A DNA stretch of 64,000 nucleotides from CAZDCD01 sp964503885 (GTDB taxonomy: Bacteria; Bacteroidota; Bacteroidia; Bacteroidales; UBA10428). Below the pieces are notes generated by a model. That model saw nothing but the letters and a program-made list of their open reading frames with translations, ran no database searches and had not been told where the DNA came from. The stretch is from positions 1 through 64,000 of the forward strand of contig CAZDCD010000023.1 in NCBI GenBank assembly GCA_964503885.1. The letters are read 5' to 3'. This document shows, piece after piece, positions 1 through 7,751 of this stretch (position 1 is its first letter; every line of letters starts with the position of its first letter). The position numbers and the translations under genes were made by a program.

Positions 1-4
1 ATTC

Positions 5-91
5 GCCACGCATTTGCGTGGCTCATGAGAACGTTTCACTTAGTTGTTCAACTTACAAATTTCAATGCACTGTCCCGCATATTGCGGGACA
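5..91. other. Gene-free left edge with two perfect hairpins
   Basis: Bases 1-120 hold no gene I can support. Two perfect stem-loops are visible: a 7-bp stem at 5-11/16-22 with a 4-nt loop, and a 9-bp stem at 71-79/83-91 with a 3-nt loop. The second is followed by GGCTGTTTTTG, so it could terminate a plus-strand gene ending left of the window. That role is inference. Confidence 0.4.
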
Positions 92-120
92 GGCTGTTTT
101 TGAAATTTGAGTTTCACGAA

Positions 121-150
121 TAAAGAAAGCCTTAATTTACATTAAGGCTT
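121..150 (-). terminator. Intrinsic terminator of tRNA-His
   Basis: A perfect 10-bp stem (127-136 with 141-150, 4-nt loop) is followed on the minus strand by TCTTTATT. It begins 4 bases beyond the 3' end of the tRNA-His gene and reads in the same direction, so it most likely ends that transcript. Confidence 0.7.
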
Positions 151-153
151 CCG

Positions 154-228
<75 letters not shown>

Positions 229-441
229 ATGATTTCAAGGTTTGCAAAGGTAAATATCTTTTAAATAAATTTAAAAACAATCGCAATAATTATTTATTTT
301 CTGGTCGGTATAATGCTTGTGCCCGCTTCTTCCGATACCCGATCGATATCAGGCATGGAACACATTACCCGAAATCGCGATTTATATCATATGAATTTCG
401 TCGTTCACCGGTTAAATTTATTGGTAAAACAGGAATGTTGT

Positions 442-1911
442 ATGGCTTCACTCGAAAAAATTTTTAACAGGTTCCGAAAACACATTGCAGGGATCAATGC
501 TTCCTATGTCACACCGTACGGCAGGAAGAAAATGGTTTATCTCGACTGGATTGCAAGCGGAAGATTATACAACCCCATCGAGGATAAAATCCGTCGGTAT
601 TTCGGTCCGTTTGTCGGCAATACCCATACTCAATCAAGTGAAACAGGATCGCGAATGACGTTGTGTTACCATTATGCACAGGACTGCATCAAAAAGCATG
701 TACATGCCGGACCCAATGACGTGCTTATTGCTGCCGGGTCGGGAATGACGACCGTGGTAAATAAACTGCAGCGTATTCTCGGCCTTAAGCCGGTAGAAAA
801 AAGCTTCAAATCCGGTTTAACAGAGAGAGCTGACAAGCCGGTTGTATTCATAACGCATATGGAGCATCATTCGAATCAAACATCGTGGTTTGAGACCATC
901 GCAGATGTGGTGATGCTTCAGCCCGACGGGAACCTGCTGATTGACCCGGGTGAACTGAGAAACCGGCTTAAAGAATACGGGGACCGCAAGTATAAGATCG
1001 GCTCTTTTAGCGCATGTTCAAATGTCACGGGAATCCTTACACCCTATCATGAGCTGGCTGCCATCATGCATGAAAATAACGGCCTGTGTTTCGTTGATTT
1101 TGCTGCTTCGGCACCTTATGTGGATATAAATATGCATCCCGGTGATCCGATGCAGAAGCTTGACGCAGTATTTTTTTCCCCACATAAGTTCCTGGGCGGA
1201 CCCGGATCCTCTGGAGTTTTAATCTTCGATTCATCACTGTATACCAGTGAAGCTCCTGACAACCCTGGGGGAGGAACTGTCGACTGGACCAATCCATGGG
1301 GAGAATATAAATATGTCGATGATATCGAAACACGTGAAGATGGCGGAACGCCGGGTTTTCTGCAGGCCATCAGAGCCGCCCTGGCCATAGAACTGAAAGA
1401 AAAAATGGGAACAGGCAAAATCCTGAAACGGGAAGAAGAACTTGTTGAAATTACCCTAAAGGAATTGCGGAAAATTCAGGGAATTAAGATTCTTGCAAAC
1501 AATGTCGATCACAGGCTTGGCGTGATATCTTTTTATCACGAGAAAATCCATTTTAATCTCATAGTCAGAATGTTAAGTGACATCTTTGGGATACAGGTCA
1601 GGGGAGGATGCGCATGTGCCGGCACTTACGGCCATTTTCTGCTGGAGGTAACCTATGATAAATCGCACGAGATAACCGAAAAGATCAATCATGGAGATCT
1701 GTCAGAAAAACCGGGATGGGTAAGGCTTTCTTTGCATCCTACTACTACTTACCGTGAACTCTTTTTCTTTATGGATGCCCTTAAACAAATCATAAAAAAT
1801 CACGATTTATGGAAAAAAGAGTATATTTATGATCCTAAAAAAAATGAATTTGAACATTATTCCAGGTTAACAAGGCAGCCGCAATGGCTGAAGGAATGGT
1901 TTAGCCTGTAA
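442..1911 (+). CDS. Class V aminotransferase-fold PLP enzyme (cysteine desulfurase-like)
   Basis: A PLP-dependent protein of 489 residues. The Schiff-base lysine is K249 in SPHKFLGG, a His-rich cofactor loop THMEHHSNQ lies earlier, and a C-terminal RGGCACAG loop carries cysteines where cysteine desulfurases of the SufS/IscS type place theirs. The exact substrate cannot be read from sequence; sulfur transfer from cysteine is the family's usual reaction. An ATG at 313 is in frame, but the conserved part begins near MASLEKIF, and AGGA at 431-434 suits the ATG at 442. No suf or isc genes lie beside it; the next gene follows after 19 bases. Confidence 0.8.
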   Translation: MASLEKIFNRFRKHIAGINASYVTPYGRKKMVYLDWIASGRLYNPIEDKIRRYFGPFVGNTHTQSSETGSRMTLCYHYAQDCIKKHVHAGPNDVLIAAGSGMTTVVNKLQRILGLKPVEKSFKSGLTERADKPVVFITHMEHHSNQTSWFETIADVVMLQPDGNLLIDPGELRNRLKEYGDRKYKIGSFSACSNVTGILTPYHELAAIMHENNGLCFVDFAASAPYVDINMHPGDPMQKLDAVFFSPHKFLGGPGSSGVLIFDSSLYTSEAPDNPGGGTVDWTNPWGEYKYVDDIETREDGGTPGFLQAIRAALAIELKEKMGTGKILKREEELVEITLKELRKIQGIKILANNVDHRLGVISFYHEKIHFNLIVRMLSDIFGIQVRGGCACAGTYGHFLLEVTYDKSHEITEKINHGDLSEKPGWVRLSLHPTTTYRELFFFMDALKQIIKNHDLWKKEYIYDPKKNEFEHYSRLTRQPQWLKEWFSL

Positions 1912-1930
1912 CACCCTAATAATTAACCTT

Positions 1931-3124
1931 ATGAATTTAACTATCGTATCCGATAAAAAATTATCCGCTGAATTTCACCGTGTCCCTAAAATTCTGTATA
2001 AAAACGACAAGAACTGGGTTTGTCCGCTCGATATGGAAATTGAGAACATTTTCAATCCCGAAAAGAACAGCTGTTTTCAGCACGGTGATGCCATCCGCTG
2101 GATACTCAGGGATGAGAATGGTAACCTTATTGGCCGGATAGCCGCTTTCTACGACAACAATAAAGCTCCGCACAATCCCCAACCCACAGGGGGTACCGGC
2201 TTTTTTGAATGCATTAACGACCAGAAGGCCGCCAATCTGTTGTTCAATACCGCGAAAGAATGGCTGAAGTCTAAAGGTATGGAAGCCATGGACGGGCCCA
2301 TCAATTTTGGAGAAAATTTCGTGTACTGGGGACTGTTGGTCGACGGATTCGTACAACAGGGTTATGGTATGCCCTACAATTTCCCATACTATAAAGAACT
2401 CTTTGAAAATTACGGATTTAAAAATTACTTTGAGCAATACAGTTTTCATGATGACCTGAGCAAACCCTATCCTGAAAGGATGCGCAAGTTTGCCGAGCAT
2501 TTTTTTGATAAGCCTGAATATTCATTCAGGCATTTTGAGATGAACAAGGCCGTGGAATACATCCGCCAGATTGTGGAAATGTATAATCTGATCTGGTCTG
2601 ATTTTCATGAGCACTATTCTCCCCTGAAGTTTGAAGATTTTTATGGGATATTCACCGATGCAAAACCATTGCTCAATGAAAAGGTTATATGGCTCGGGTA
2701 CCATAATGAAAAGCCAATTGGATTTTTAATTGCCTTTCCGGACATCAATCAGGTATACAAAAAACTGAAGAACGGCAGGTTGAATCCCTTGAATATTCTC
2801 AAGCTGATGGTCTACAGAAAAAGGGCTGTTACCCGGGCAAGATTGCTGATTTCCGGCGTTATTCCGGAATACCAGAGAACCGGGGCAGTCGGGCCGATGT
2901 ACCTGAGGCTTGCGGACACCATGCGTGAAATGGGTATGAAAGAGCTGGAACTCTCCTGGGTAGGTGATTACAATATAACCGTAAACAGAATGTACGGGCA
3001 GTTTGGTGCCACAAAAGAAAAAACACACATTACTTACAGATACCTGTTCGATCAGAATGCCGAATTCACCAGGTTCACCAACGAGAGCCAAAAATACAGA
3101 AAAGCCAAAAAAAATGAAGCCTGA
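1931..3124 (+). CDS. GNAT-like acyltransferase family protein
   Basis: A 397-residue protein of a conserved Bacteroidota family usually annotated as a GNAT-fold N-acetyltransferase or hypothetical protein. Seen features include an N-terminal half with the signature MDGPINFGENFVYWGLLVDGF-like region (about residues 118-138) and a C-terminal acetyltransferase-like half with VIPEYQRTGAVG near residues 315-326, resembling the acetyl-CoA loop. It starts 19 bases after the aminotransferase gene and probably shares its transcript. The acceptor substrate is unknown. No signal peptide is seen. Confidence 0.65.
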   Translation: MNLTIVSDKKLSAEFHRVPKILYKNDKNWVCPLDMEIENIFNPEKNSCFQHGDAIRWILRDENGNLIGRIAAFYDNNKAPHNPQPTGGTGFFECINDQKAANLLFNTAKEWLKSKGMEAMDGPINFGENFVYWGLLVDGFVQQGYGMPYNFPYYKELFENYGFKNYFEQYSFHDDLSKPYPERMRKFAEHFFDKPEYSFRHFEMNKAVEYIRQIVEMYNLIWSDFHEHYSPLKFEDFYGIFTDAKPLLNEKVIWLGYHNEKPIGFLIAFPDINQVYKKLKNGRLNPLNILKLMVYRKRAVTRARLLISGVIPEYQRTGAVGPMYLRLADTMREMGMKELELSWVGDYNITVNRMYGQFGATKEKTHITYRYLFDQNAEFTRFTNESQKYRKAKKNEA

Positions 3125-3128
3125 AATG

Positions 3129-3160
3129 TTTGTGCGATTAAAAAGGATTATGTATTTTTG
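3129..3160 (+). promoter_or_regulatory. Bacteroidota-type promoter of rpmE2
   Basis: TTTG at 3129-3132 and TATTTTTG at 3153-3160 match the Bacteroidota -33 (TTTG) and -7 (TAnnTTTG) boxes with 20 bases between them. The start would lie near 3167, about 30 bases before the L31 gene. This is the best-matched promoter in the window. Confidence 0.75.
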
Positions 3161-3196
3161 CAGGCCATTTAAATTGCGCATGTAAACGATACAAAA

Positions 3197-3466
3197 ATGA
3201 AAAAAGGAATACATCCCGATAATTACAGGTTGGTGGCATTCAGGGATATGTCAAACGGGCACACCTTTGTCACAAAATCTGCAGCCAGTACCAAGGAAAC
3301 TGTGAAACTTGAGGACGGCAAGGAATATCCGCTGATCAAGATCGAGATCTCGAATACTTCACACCCTTTCTATACCGGAAAGATGAAGCTGGTTGACACC
3401 GCAGGAAGGGTCGATAAATTCATGAACAGGTATAAAGATCATCTGGCTAAAAAACAAGGCAAATAA
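3197..3466 (+). CDS. rpmE2: 50S ribosomal protein L31 type B
   Basis: An 89-residue protein with the L31 signatures MKKGIHPDNYR and SNTSHPFYTGK. The zinc-binding cysteines of type A L31 are absent, which makes it the type B (zinc-independent) form common in Bacteroidota. It is flanked by its own promoter and an intrinsic terminator, so it appears to be a single-gene unit. It sits on the large ribosomal subunit at the intersubunit bridge. Confidence 0.95.
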   Translation: MKKGIHPDNYRLVAFRDMSNGHTFVTKSAASTKETVKLEDGKEYPLIKIEISNTSHPFYTGKMKLVDTAGRVDKFMNRYKDHLAKKQGK

Positions 3467-3485
3467 ATAATACCGACAATATGTT

Positions 3486-3526
3486 AAATCCCGTTTTTTC
3501 ATTCTCTGAAAATCCGGGATTTTTTT
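3486..3526 (+). terminator. Intrinsic terminator after rpmE2
   Basis: AAATCCCG (3486-3493) pairs with CGGGATTT (3515-3522), and the T run continues to 3526. It lies 20 bases after the L31 stop codon. Confidence 0.75.
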
Positions 3527-3565
3527 ATGTAATTTTGTCAGGTGCCGAAAAACCAGAATAAAAAA

Positions 3566-4768
3566 ATGAGTTCTTTAACAAAAAGTTATATTCTCTTCGA
3601 TGATCTTGCCCATGAAGATTTGCTTCCGATAACATTCACGCGCCCGGTAGCCGAAATCAGGGTGGGTATTTTAACTATCAGGGAGAAATGGGACCATCAC
3701 CTTGATACTTCATGTTCTTATTATACACAACCCTATTTACGGGAGAAATTTCCTGCATGTCAGCTACAGGAAAATGTACTTATCAATGGATCAATATTGC
3801 CGGAAGAGACCCTCATCGGCGAAATTCTTCAGCTAAAGCCCGGTGAAGGATTGGTGAAGGAAAACGTACTGCTGGCATGCAACACCGGCCGGGAGTTCCC
3901 GGAAGAATTCCGTTTCGAAGAGTTCAGCCGCTATAAGACCCGTAATTCTGCCTTCCCGGTTCACCGGATAGCCCATCTTTGGGATATCTTTTTGTATAAT
4001 GGTACCGAGCTGGCCAAAGATTTTGCCATGCTCACATCAGGTAAAACCTCTGCGCCATTAAGCAAAACCAACACAACAATATCCGCCGGACATGTTTTTG
4101 CAGAAGAAGGTGCTGTTATTGAAGGAGCTGTGATCAATGCATCAGCCGGTCCTGTGTATATTGGTAAGGGAGCCGAAATTATGGAAGGTTCCCTGGTAAG
4201 GGGTCCTTTTGCATTGTGTGACCATGCTGCTTTAAAGATGGGTGCCAAAGTTTACGGACCGACCACCATCGGACCCTATTCAAAAGTAGGGGGTGAGATC
4301 AATAACAGCGTATTACAGGGCTACTCGAATAAAGCACATGATGGCTTCCTTGGTAATTCGGTTATTGGCGAATGGTGCAATATAGGAGCAGACAGCAACA
4401 ATTCAAACCTTAAGAACAATTACACAAATATCAAATTATGGAGCTACAGGAAAGAAAGCTTTGAGGATACCGGAATTCAATTTTGCGGTCTGATTATGGG
4501 AGATCATTCCAAGTGTGGTATTAACACCATGTTCAATACCGGAACGGTGGTAGGTGTCAGTGCTAATATTTTCGGACCGGGATTCCCGAGAAACTTTATT
4601 CCCTCGTTCTCATGGGGTGGTGCGGGTGGATTTTCCGTGTACCAATTGCAGAAGGCATTCGAGACTGCTGAGATTGTCATGAAACGAAGAGGCATGGAAT
4701 TGCAGGATGCTGACAGAAAGATTCTTGAACATATTTTTAAGAACACAACGAAATACAGAAAATTCTGA
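3566..4768 (+). CDS. GlmU-like sugar-phosphate nucleotidyltransferase / acetyltransferase
   Basis: A 400-residue protein of the Bacteroidota GlmU-like family (UDP-GlcNAc diphosphorylase/glucosamine-1-phosphate acetyltransferase type). The start is the family-typical YILFDDLAHEDLLPITFTRP (about residues 6-25). The C-terminal half is a left-handed beta-helix of hexapeptide repeats (for example VIEGAVINASAGPVYIGKGA). The likely role is UDP-GlcNAc supply for cell wall and LPS. A GTG at 3542 is in frame, but the ATG at 3566 starts just before the conserved region. It is transcribed with lon but separated from it by about 150 bases holding a promoter. Confidence 0.8.
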   Translation: MSSLTKSYILFDDLAHEDLLPITFTRPVAEIRVGILTIREKWDHHLDTSCSYYTQPYLREKFPACQLQENVLINGSILPEETLIGEILQLKPGEGLVKENVLLACNTGREFPEEFRFEEFSRYKTRNSAFPVHRIAHLWDIFLYNGTELAKDFAMLTSGKTSAPLSKTNTTISAGHVFAEEGAVIEGAVINASAGPVYIGKGAEIMEGSLVRGPFALCDHAALKMGAKVYGPTTIGPYSKVGGEINNSVLQGYSNKAHDGFLGNSVIGEWCNIGADSNNSNLKNNYTNIKLWSYRKESFEDTGIQFCGLIMGDHSKCGINTMFNTGTVVGVSANIFGPGFPRNFIPSFSWGGAGGFSVYQLQKAFETAEIVMKRRGMELQDADRKILEHIFKNTTKYRKF

Positions 4769-4823
4769 AAACAATCGCACCCGCAGCTAAACAAAATCAA
4801 ATCCTCAGGGTTTTAGATACAAA

Positions 4824-4840
4824 TTGGCACACAGATTGCA
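4824..4840 (+). promoter_or_regulatory. Sigma-54-type -24/-12 promoter upstream of lon
   Basis: TTGGCACACAGATTGCA has the GG (4826-4827) and GC (4838-4839) dinucleotides exactly ten bases apart. It matches the sigma-54 consensus TGGCACrNNNNTTGCW at every fixed position. Transcription would begin near 4851, about 68 bases before the lon start codon. The match is seen; use by RpoN is inference. Confidence 0.6.
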
Positions 4841-4918
4841 ATATAAAGCATTCAGATTTTAGTAACGCGTAACTCTGACAAAGTGTCGGAGTGTTTGTTT
4901 TTTTCAGGAGACCAGTGT

Positions 4919-7372
4919 ATGAGCAAGCAATTTGAAAATTTAAACGGAGTATATATAGGATCAGCCATAAACGAAGAAACAGATTTTATCCCGTTAATAT
5001 CTGATGAAGATGAAGATAATTTAAACAAAACTGAAATCCCGGAAACAATTCCTTTACTTCCGCTCAGAAATACTGTTTTATTTCCCGGAGTTGTTATTCC
5101 CATTTCAGTAGGAAGGGATAAATCATTAAAACTCATCAGGGAGTATTATAAAAAAGACCGGATCATAGGCACTGTGGCGCAAAAAGATCCGAATGCCGAT
5201 GAACCCTCTTTCGACGACCTTTACAAAACAGGAACCGTTGCGCAGATCATCCGTATTCTTGAAATGCCTGATGGCTCCACATCTGTGATCATTCAGGGTA
5301 AAAAGAGGTTTCATGTTGAAGCACTGGTAACCACCAATCCATATTTTAGGGCTACGATCAAACCCCTTGAAGATCAAAAACCTACAAAGAAAAGCTCTGA
5401 ATTTGACGCCATTGTAGGGTCGCTGAAAGACCTTTCATTAAAGATCATTCGTTTGTCCTCCAACATTCCGCCTGAAGCTTCTTTTGCTGTCAGAAATATC
5501 GAAAGTTCATCGTTTCTTATCAATTTTATCAGCTCCAACAGTGATATCAAGATGCACGAAAAACAGCGTCTGCTTGAAATCAACGACCTGAAAAAAAGGG
5601 GAATTGCACTTCTTGAATATCTTTCACGTGAAGTACAGATGCTTGAGCTTAAGCTCGACATCCAGACCAAAGCAAAGCTTGATCTTGATCAGCAGCAGCG
5701 TGAATATTTTCTGCACCAACAGATGAAAACCATCCAGGATGAGCTTGGCGGAAATCCGGCTGAACAGGAGGTCGAGGACCTGAAAAAGCGGGGTGCCAAA
5801 AAGAAGTGGACCAAAGAGGTGAATACTACTTTTCTTAAAGAAGTGGAAAAGCTTAGCCGTCTGAATCCCGCAACCGCTGAGTACTCTGTCCAGCTTAATT
5901 ACATACAGACTCTTCTTGATCTTCCCTGGAATGAATATACCAAAGACAATTTTGATCTGAAACGGGCACAGAAAATACTGGACAAAGACCATTTCGGACT
6001 CGAAAAGGTCAAGGACCGCATCCTGGAACACCTGGCCATTCTGAAACTCAAGGGAGACCTGAAATCGCCCATTCTTTGCCTGATTGGCCCTCCGGGTGTC
6101 GGAAAAACATCGCTGGGCAAATCCATTGCCAGGGCCCTGACGCGAAAATATGTCAGAATGTCTTTGGGTGGATTGCATGACGAAGCAGAAATACGGGGAC
6201 ACCGGAAAACATATATCGGCTCAATGCCTGGCCGGATCATTCAGAATATCAAAAAAGCAAAATCATCCAACCCGGTATTTGTGCTTGATGAGATCGATAA
6301 GGTGGGTAAGGATTTTCATGGCGACCCGGCATCGGCATTACTTGAAGTACTTGATCCGGAACAGAACAACGCTTTTTACGATAATTTTCTCGAGATTGAA
6401 TTCGACCTTTCCAGGGTATTGTTCATCGCCACTGCCAATACTTCCTATTCCATTCATCCCGCCCTGCGTGACAGAATGGAAATTATCGATCTGAGCGGGT
6501 ATATCCTGGAGGAAAAAGTGGAAATAGCCAGAAGGCATCTGATCCCGAAACAAAAACTGGAACATGGACTAAACCGCAGGTCATTTTCTATTCCTGTTAA
6601 AACACTCGATTATATTGTCGAAAATTATACACGGGAATCGGGAGTCAGGGAACTTGATAAAACAATTGCCAAGATTTCACGAATCATCGCAAAAAAGATA
6701 GCCCTGGAGGAAAAGTACAACGATAAGCTCACAATAGAAGATATCCGCCAGATTCTGGGATCAGCAAAATATGTGAAGGAAAAATATACAGGGAATACGT
6801 TTGCTGGTGTGGTAACGGGATTGGCCTGGACTGCTGTGGGAGGAGAAATTTTATTTGTGGAATCAAGCCTCAGCAGGGGAAAAGGAAACCTCACGCTTAC
6901 CGGAAACCTTGGTGATGTGATGAAAGAATCTGCAATGCTTGCACTCGAATTCATAAAATCAAATTCCTCAGAATTGAATATCGATCCGGCAGTCTTCGAA
7001 AAATGGAATGTACATGTGCATGTGCCCGAGGGAGCTATTCCAAAGGACGGGCCTTCAGCAGGAGTTACCATGGTAACATCCATAGCTTCGGCCCTTACAC
7101 AAAGGAAAATAAAAAGAAACCTGGCGATGACCGGTGAAATTACGCTCAGGGGTAAGGTGCTCCCTGTGGGAGGGATCAAGGAAAAAATCCTTGCAGCCAA
7201 ACGTGCAGATATAAAGGAGATCATCCTGTCGGAAGAAAATAAAAAAGACATTGAAGAGATCAATGAAATTTATCTCAAGGGTTTAAAATTTCATTTTGTC
7301 AAGAACATTTATGATGTGCTTGATATCGCCCTGCTGACTCAAAAGGTCGCTCATCCGAAGAAGTTTGTCTGA
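4919..7372 (+). CDS. lon: ATP-dependent Lon protease
   Basis: An 817-residue cytosolic AAA+ serine protease that degrades misfolded and regulatory proteins. Domains in order are the N-terminal LAN substrate domain (about 35-230), a coiled helical segment, the AAA+ module with Walker A GPPGVGKTS (about 389-397) and Walker B VFVLDEIDK, then the protease domain. The catalytic serine is S713 in PKDGPSAG and the lysine lies in GGIKEK about 42 residues later. A GTG at 4883 is in frame, but AGGAG at 4906-4910 lies 8 bases before the ATG at 4919. A sigma-54-type promoter precedes it. Confidence 0.96.
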   Translation: MSKQFENLNGVYIGSAINEETDFIPLISDEDEDNLNKTEIPETIPLLPLRNTVLFPGVVIPISVGRDKSLKLIREYYKKDRIIGTVAQKDPNADEPSFDDLYKTGTVAQIIRILEMPDGSTSVIIQGKKRFHVEALVTTNPYFRATIKPLEDQKPTKKSSEFDAIVGSLKDLSLKIIRLSSNIPPEASFAVRNIESSSFLINFISSNSDIKMHEKQRLLEINDLKKRGIALLEYLSREVQMLELKLDIQTKAKLDLDQQQREYFLHQQMKTIQDELGGNPAEQEVEDLKKRGAKKKWTKEVNTTFLKEVEKLSRLNPATAEYSVQLNYIQTLLDLPWNEYTKDNFDLKRAQKILDKDHFGLEKVKDRILEHLAILKLKGDLKSPILCLIGPPGVGKTSLGKSIARALTRKYVRMSLGGLHDEAEIRGHRKTYIGSMPGRIIQNIKKAKSSNPVFVLDEIDKVGKDFHGDPASALLEVLDPEQNNAFYDNFLEIEFDLSRVLFIATANTSYSIHPALRDRMEIIDLSGYILEEKVEIARRHLIPKQKLEHGLNRRSFSIPVKTLDYIVENYTRESGVRELDKTIAKISRIIAKKIALEEKYNDKLTIEDIRQILGSAKYVKEKYTGNTFAGVVTGLAWTAVGGEILFVESSLSRGKGNLTLTGNLGDVMKESAMLALEFIKSNSSELNIDPAVFEKWNVHVHVPEGAIPKDGPSAGVTMVTSIASALTQRKIKRNLAMTGEITLRGKVLPVGGIKEKILAAKRADIKEIILSEENKKDIEEINEIYLKGLKFHFVKNIYDVLDIALLTQKVAHPKKFV

Positions 7373-7633
7373 TGCTGAGTGCATAAAGTCCGAAGCCTGC
7401 CTGTCGTCAGACAGGTCCGGGGTCGGAAAAACAGCAGCAGTTGTAAAATCAGATTGAGAGCCTGCCTGCCGCACGTGAGTGTGAGGAGTAACCGGTAATC
7501 AGTCTGGATTCTGAATGATGATAAGTAACAGAGTGACGAATTTATACCAAATGCTGTTCAGGCAAAGTTAAACTGATTACTATTTTCATCCGGTATCCTG
7601 ATTCCCCATATCTGAAAAACGGTGTGATTTTAT
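7373..7633. other. Convergent intergenic stretch with GC-rich repeat units
   Basis: This lies between the 3' ends of lon and gltX and contains no credible gene. CCTGTC/GACAGG (7400-7405/7410-7415) forms a small hairpin inside a GCCTGCCT unit (7396-7420), and a second GCCTGCCTGCC unit follows near 7463. A similar unit occurs at 54639-54676 upstream of leuA. The right end, from 7612 (CTGA), begins the dyad element that follows. Confidence 0.4.
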
Positions 7634-7712
7634 CAGTTGATTAATTATCGCGAAACGATAACCTGATTATTGTATAATGATAATTAATTATCGTAATTCG
7701 ATAATTATTTTT
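7634..7712 (+). repeat. Triple-dyad element, copy 1 (TTATCG-N5-CGATAA)
   Basis: Three tandem dyads lie at 7645-7661 (TTATCG/CGATAA), 7667-7683 (TTATTG/TGATAA) and 7688-7704 (TTATCG/CGATAA, extended to 9-bp arms). Each has a 5-base spacer, and the centres are 22 and 21 bp apart. The left edge is CAGTTGATT and the right edge ATTTTT. The same element, exactly 79 bp long, occurs inverted at 49041-49119. Ungapped comparison gives 57 identical bases of 79, with the spacers the most variable. The match extends left to a CTGA...TCAG dyad at 7612-7636. It looks like an operator array or a dispersed repeat. Confidence 0.75.
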
Positions 7713-7715
7713 AGA

Positions 7716-7741
7716 AAATCCGGTAATAAAATCGGGGATTT
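7716..7741. terminator. Possible bidirectional terminator between lon and gltX
   Basis: AAATCC (7716-7721) pairs with GGATTT (7736-7741). It is followed by more T on the plus strand and by TCTAAAAATAA on the minus strand. The stem is only 6 bp, so it is weak, but it lies at the right place 10 bases beyond the gltX stop. Confidence 0.4.
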
Positions 7742-7751
7742 TTAAGTTCGT

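Noticed and set aside
1961..2500. 179-codon minus-strand frame inside the acyltransferase-like gene
   Set aside because: It is a mirror of a real coding region, with no promoter, ribosome binding site or recognisable protein.
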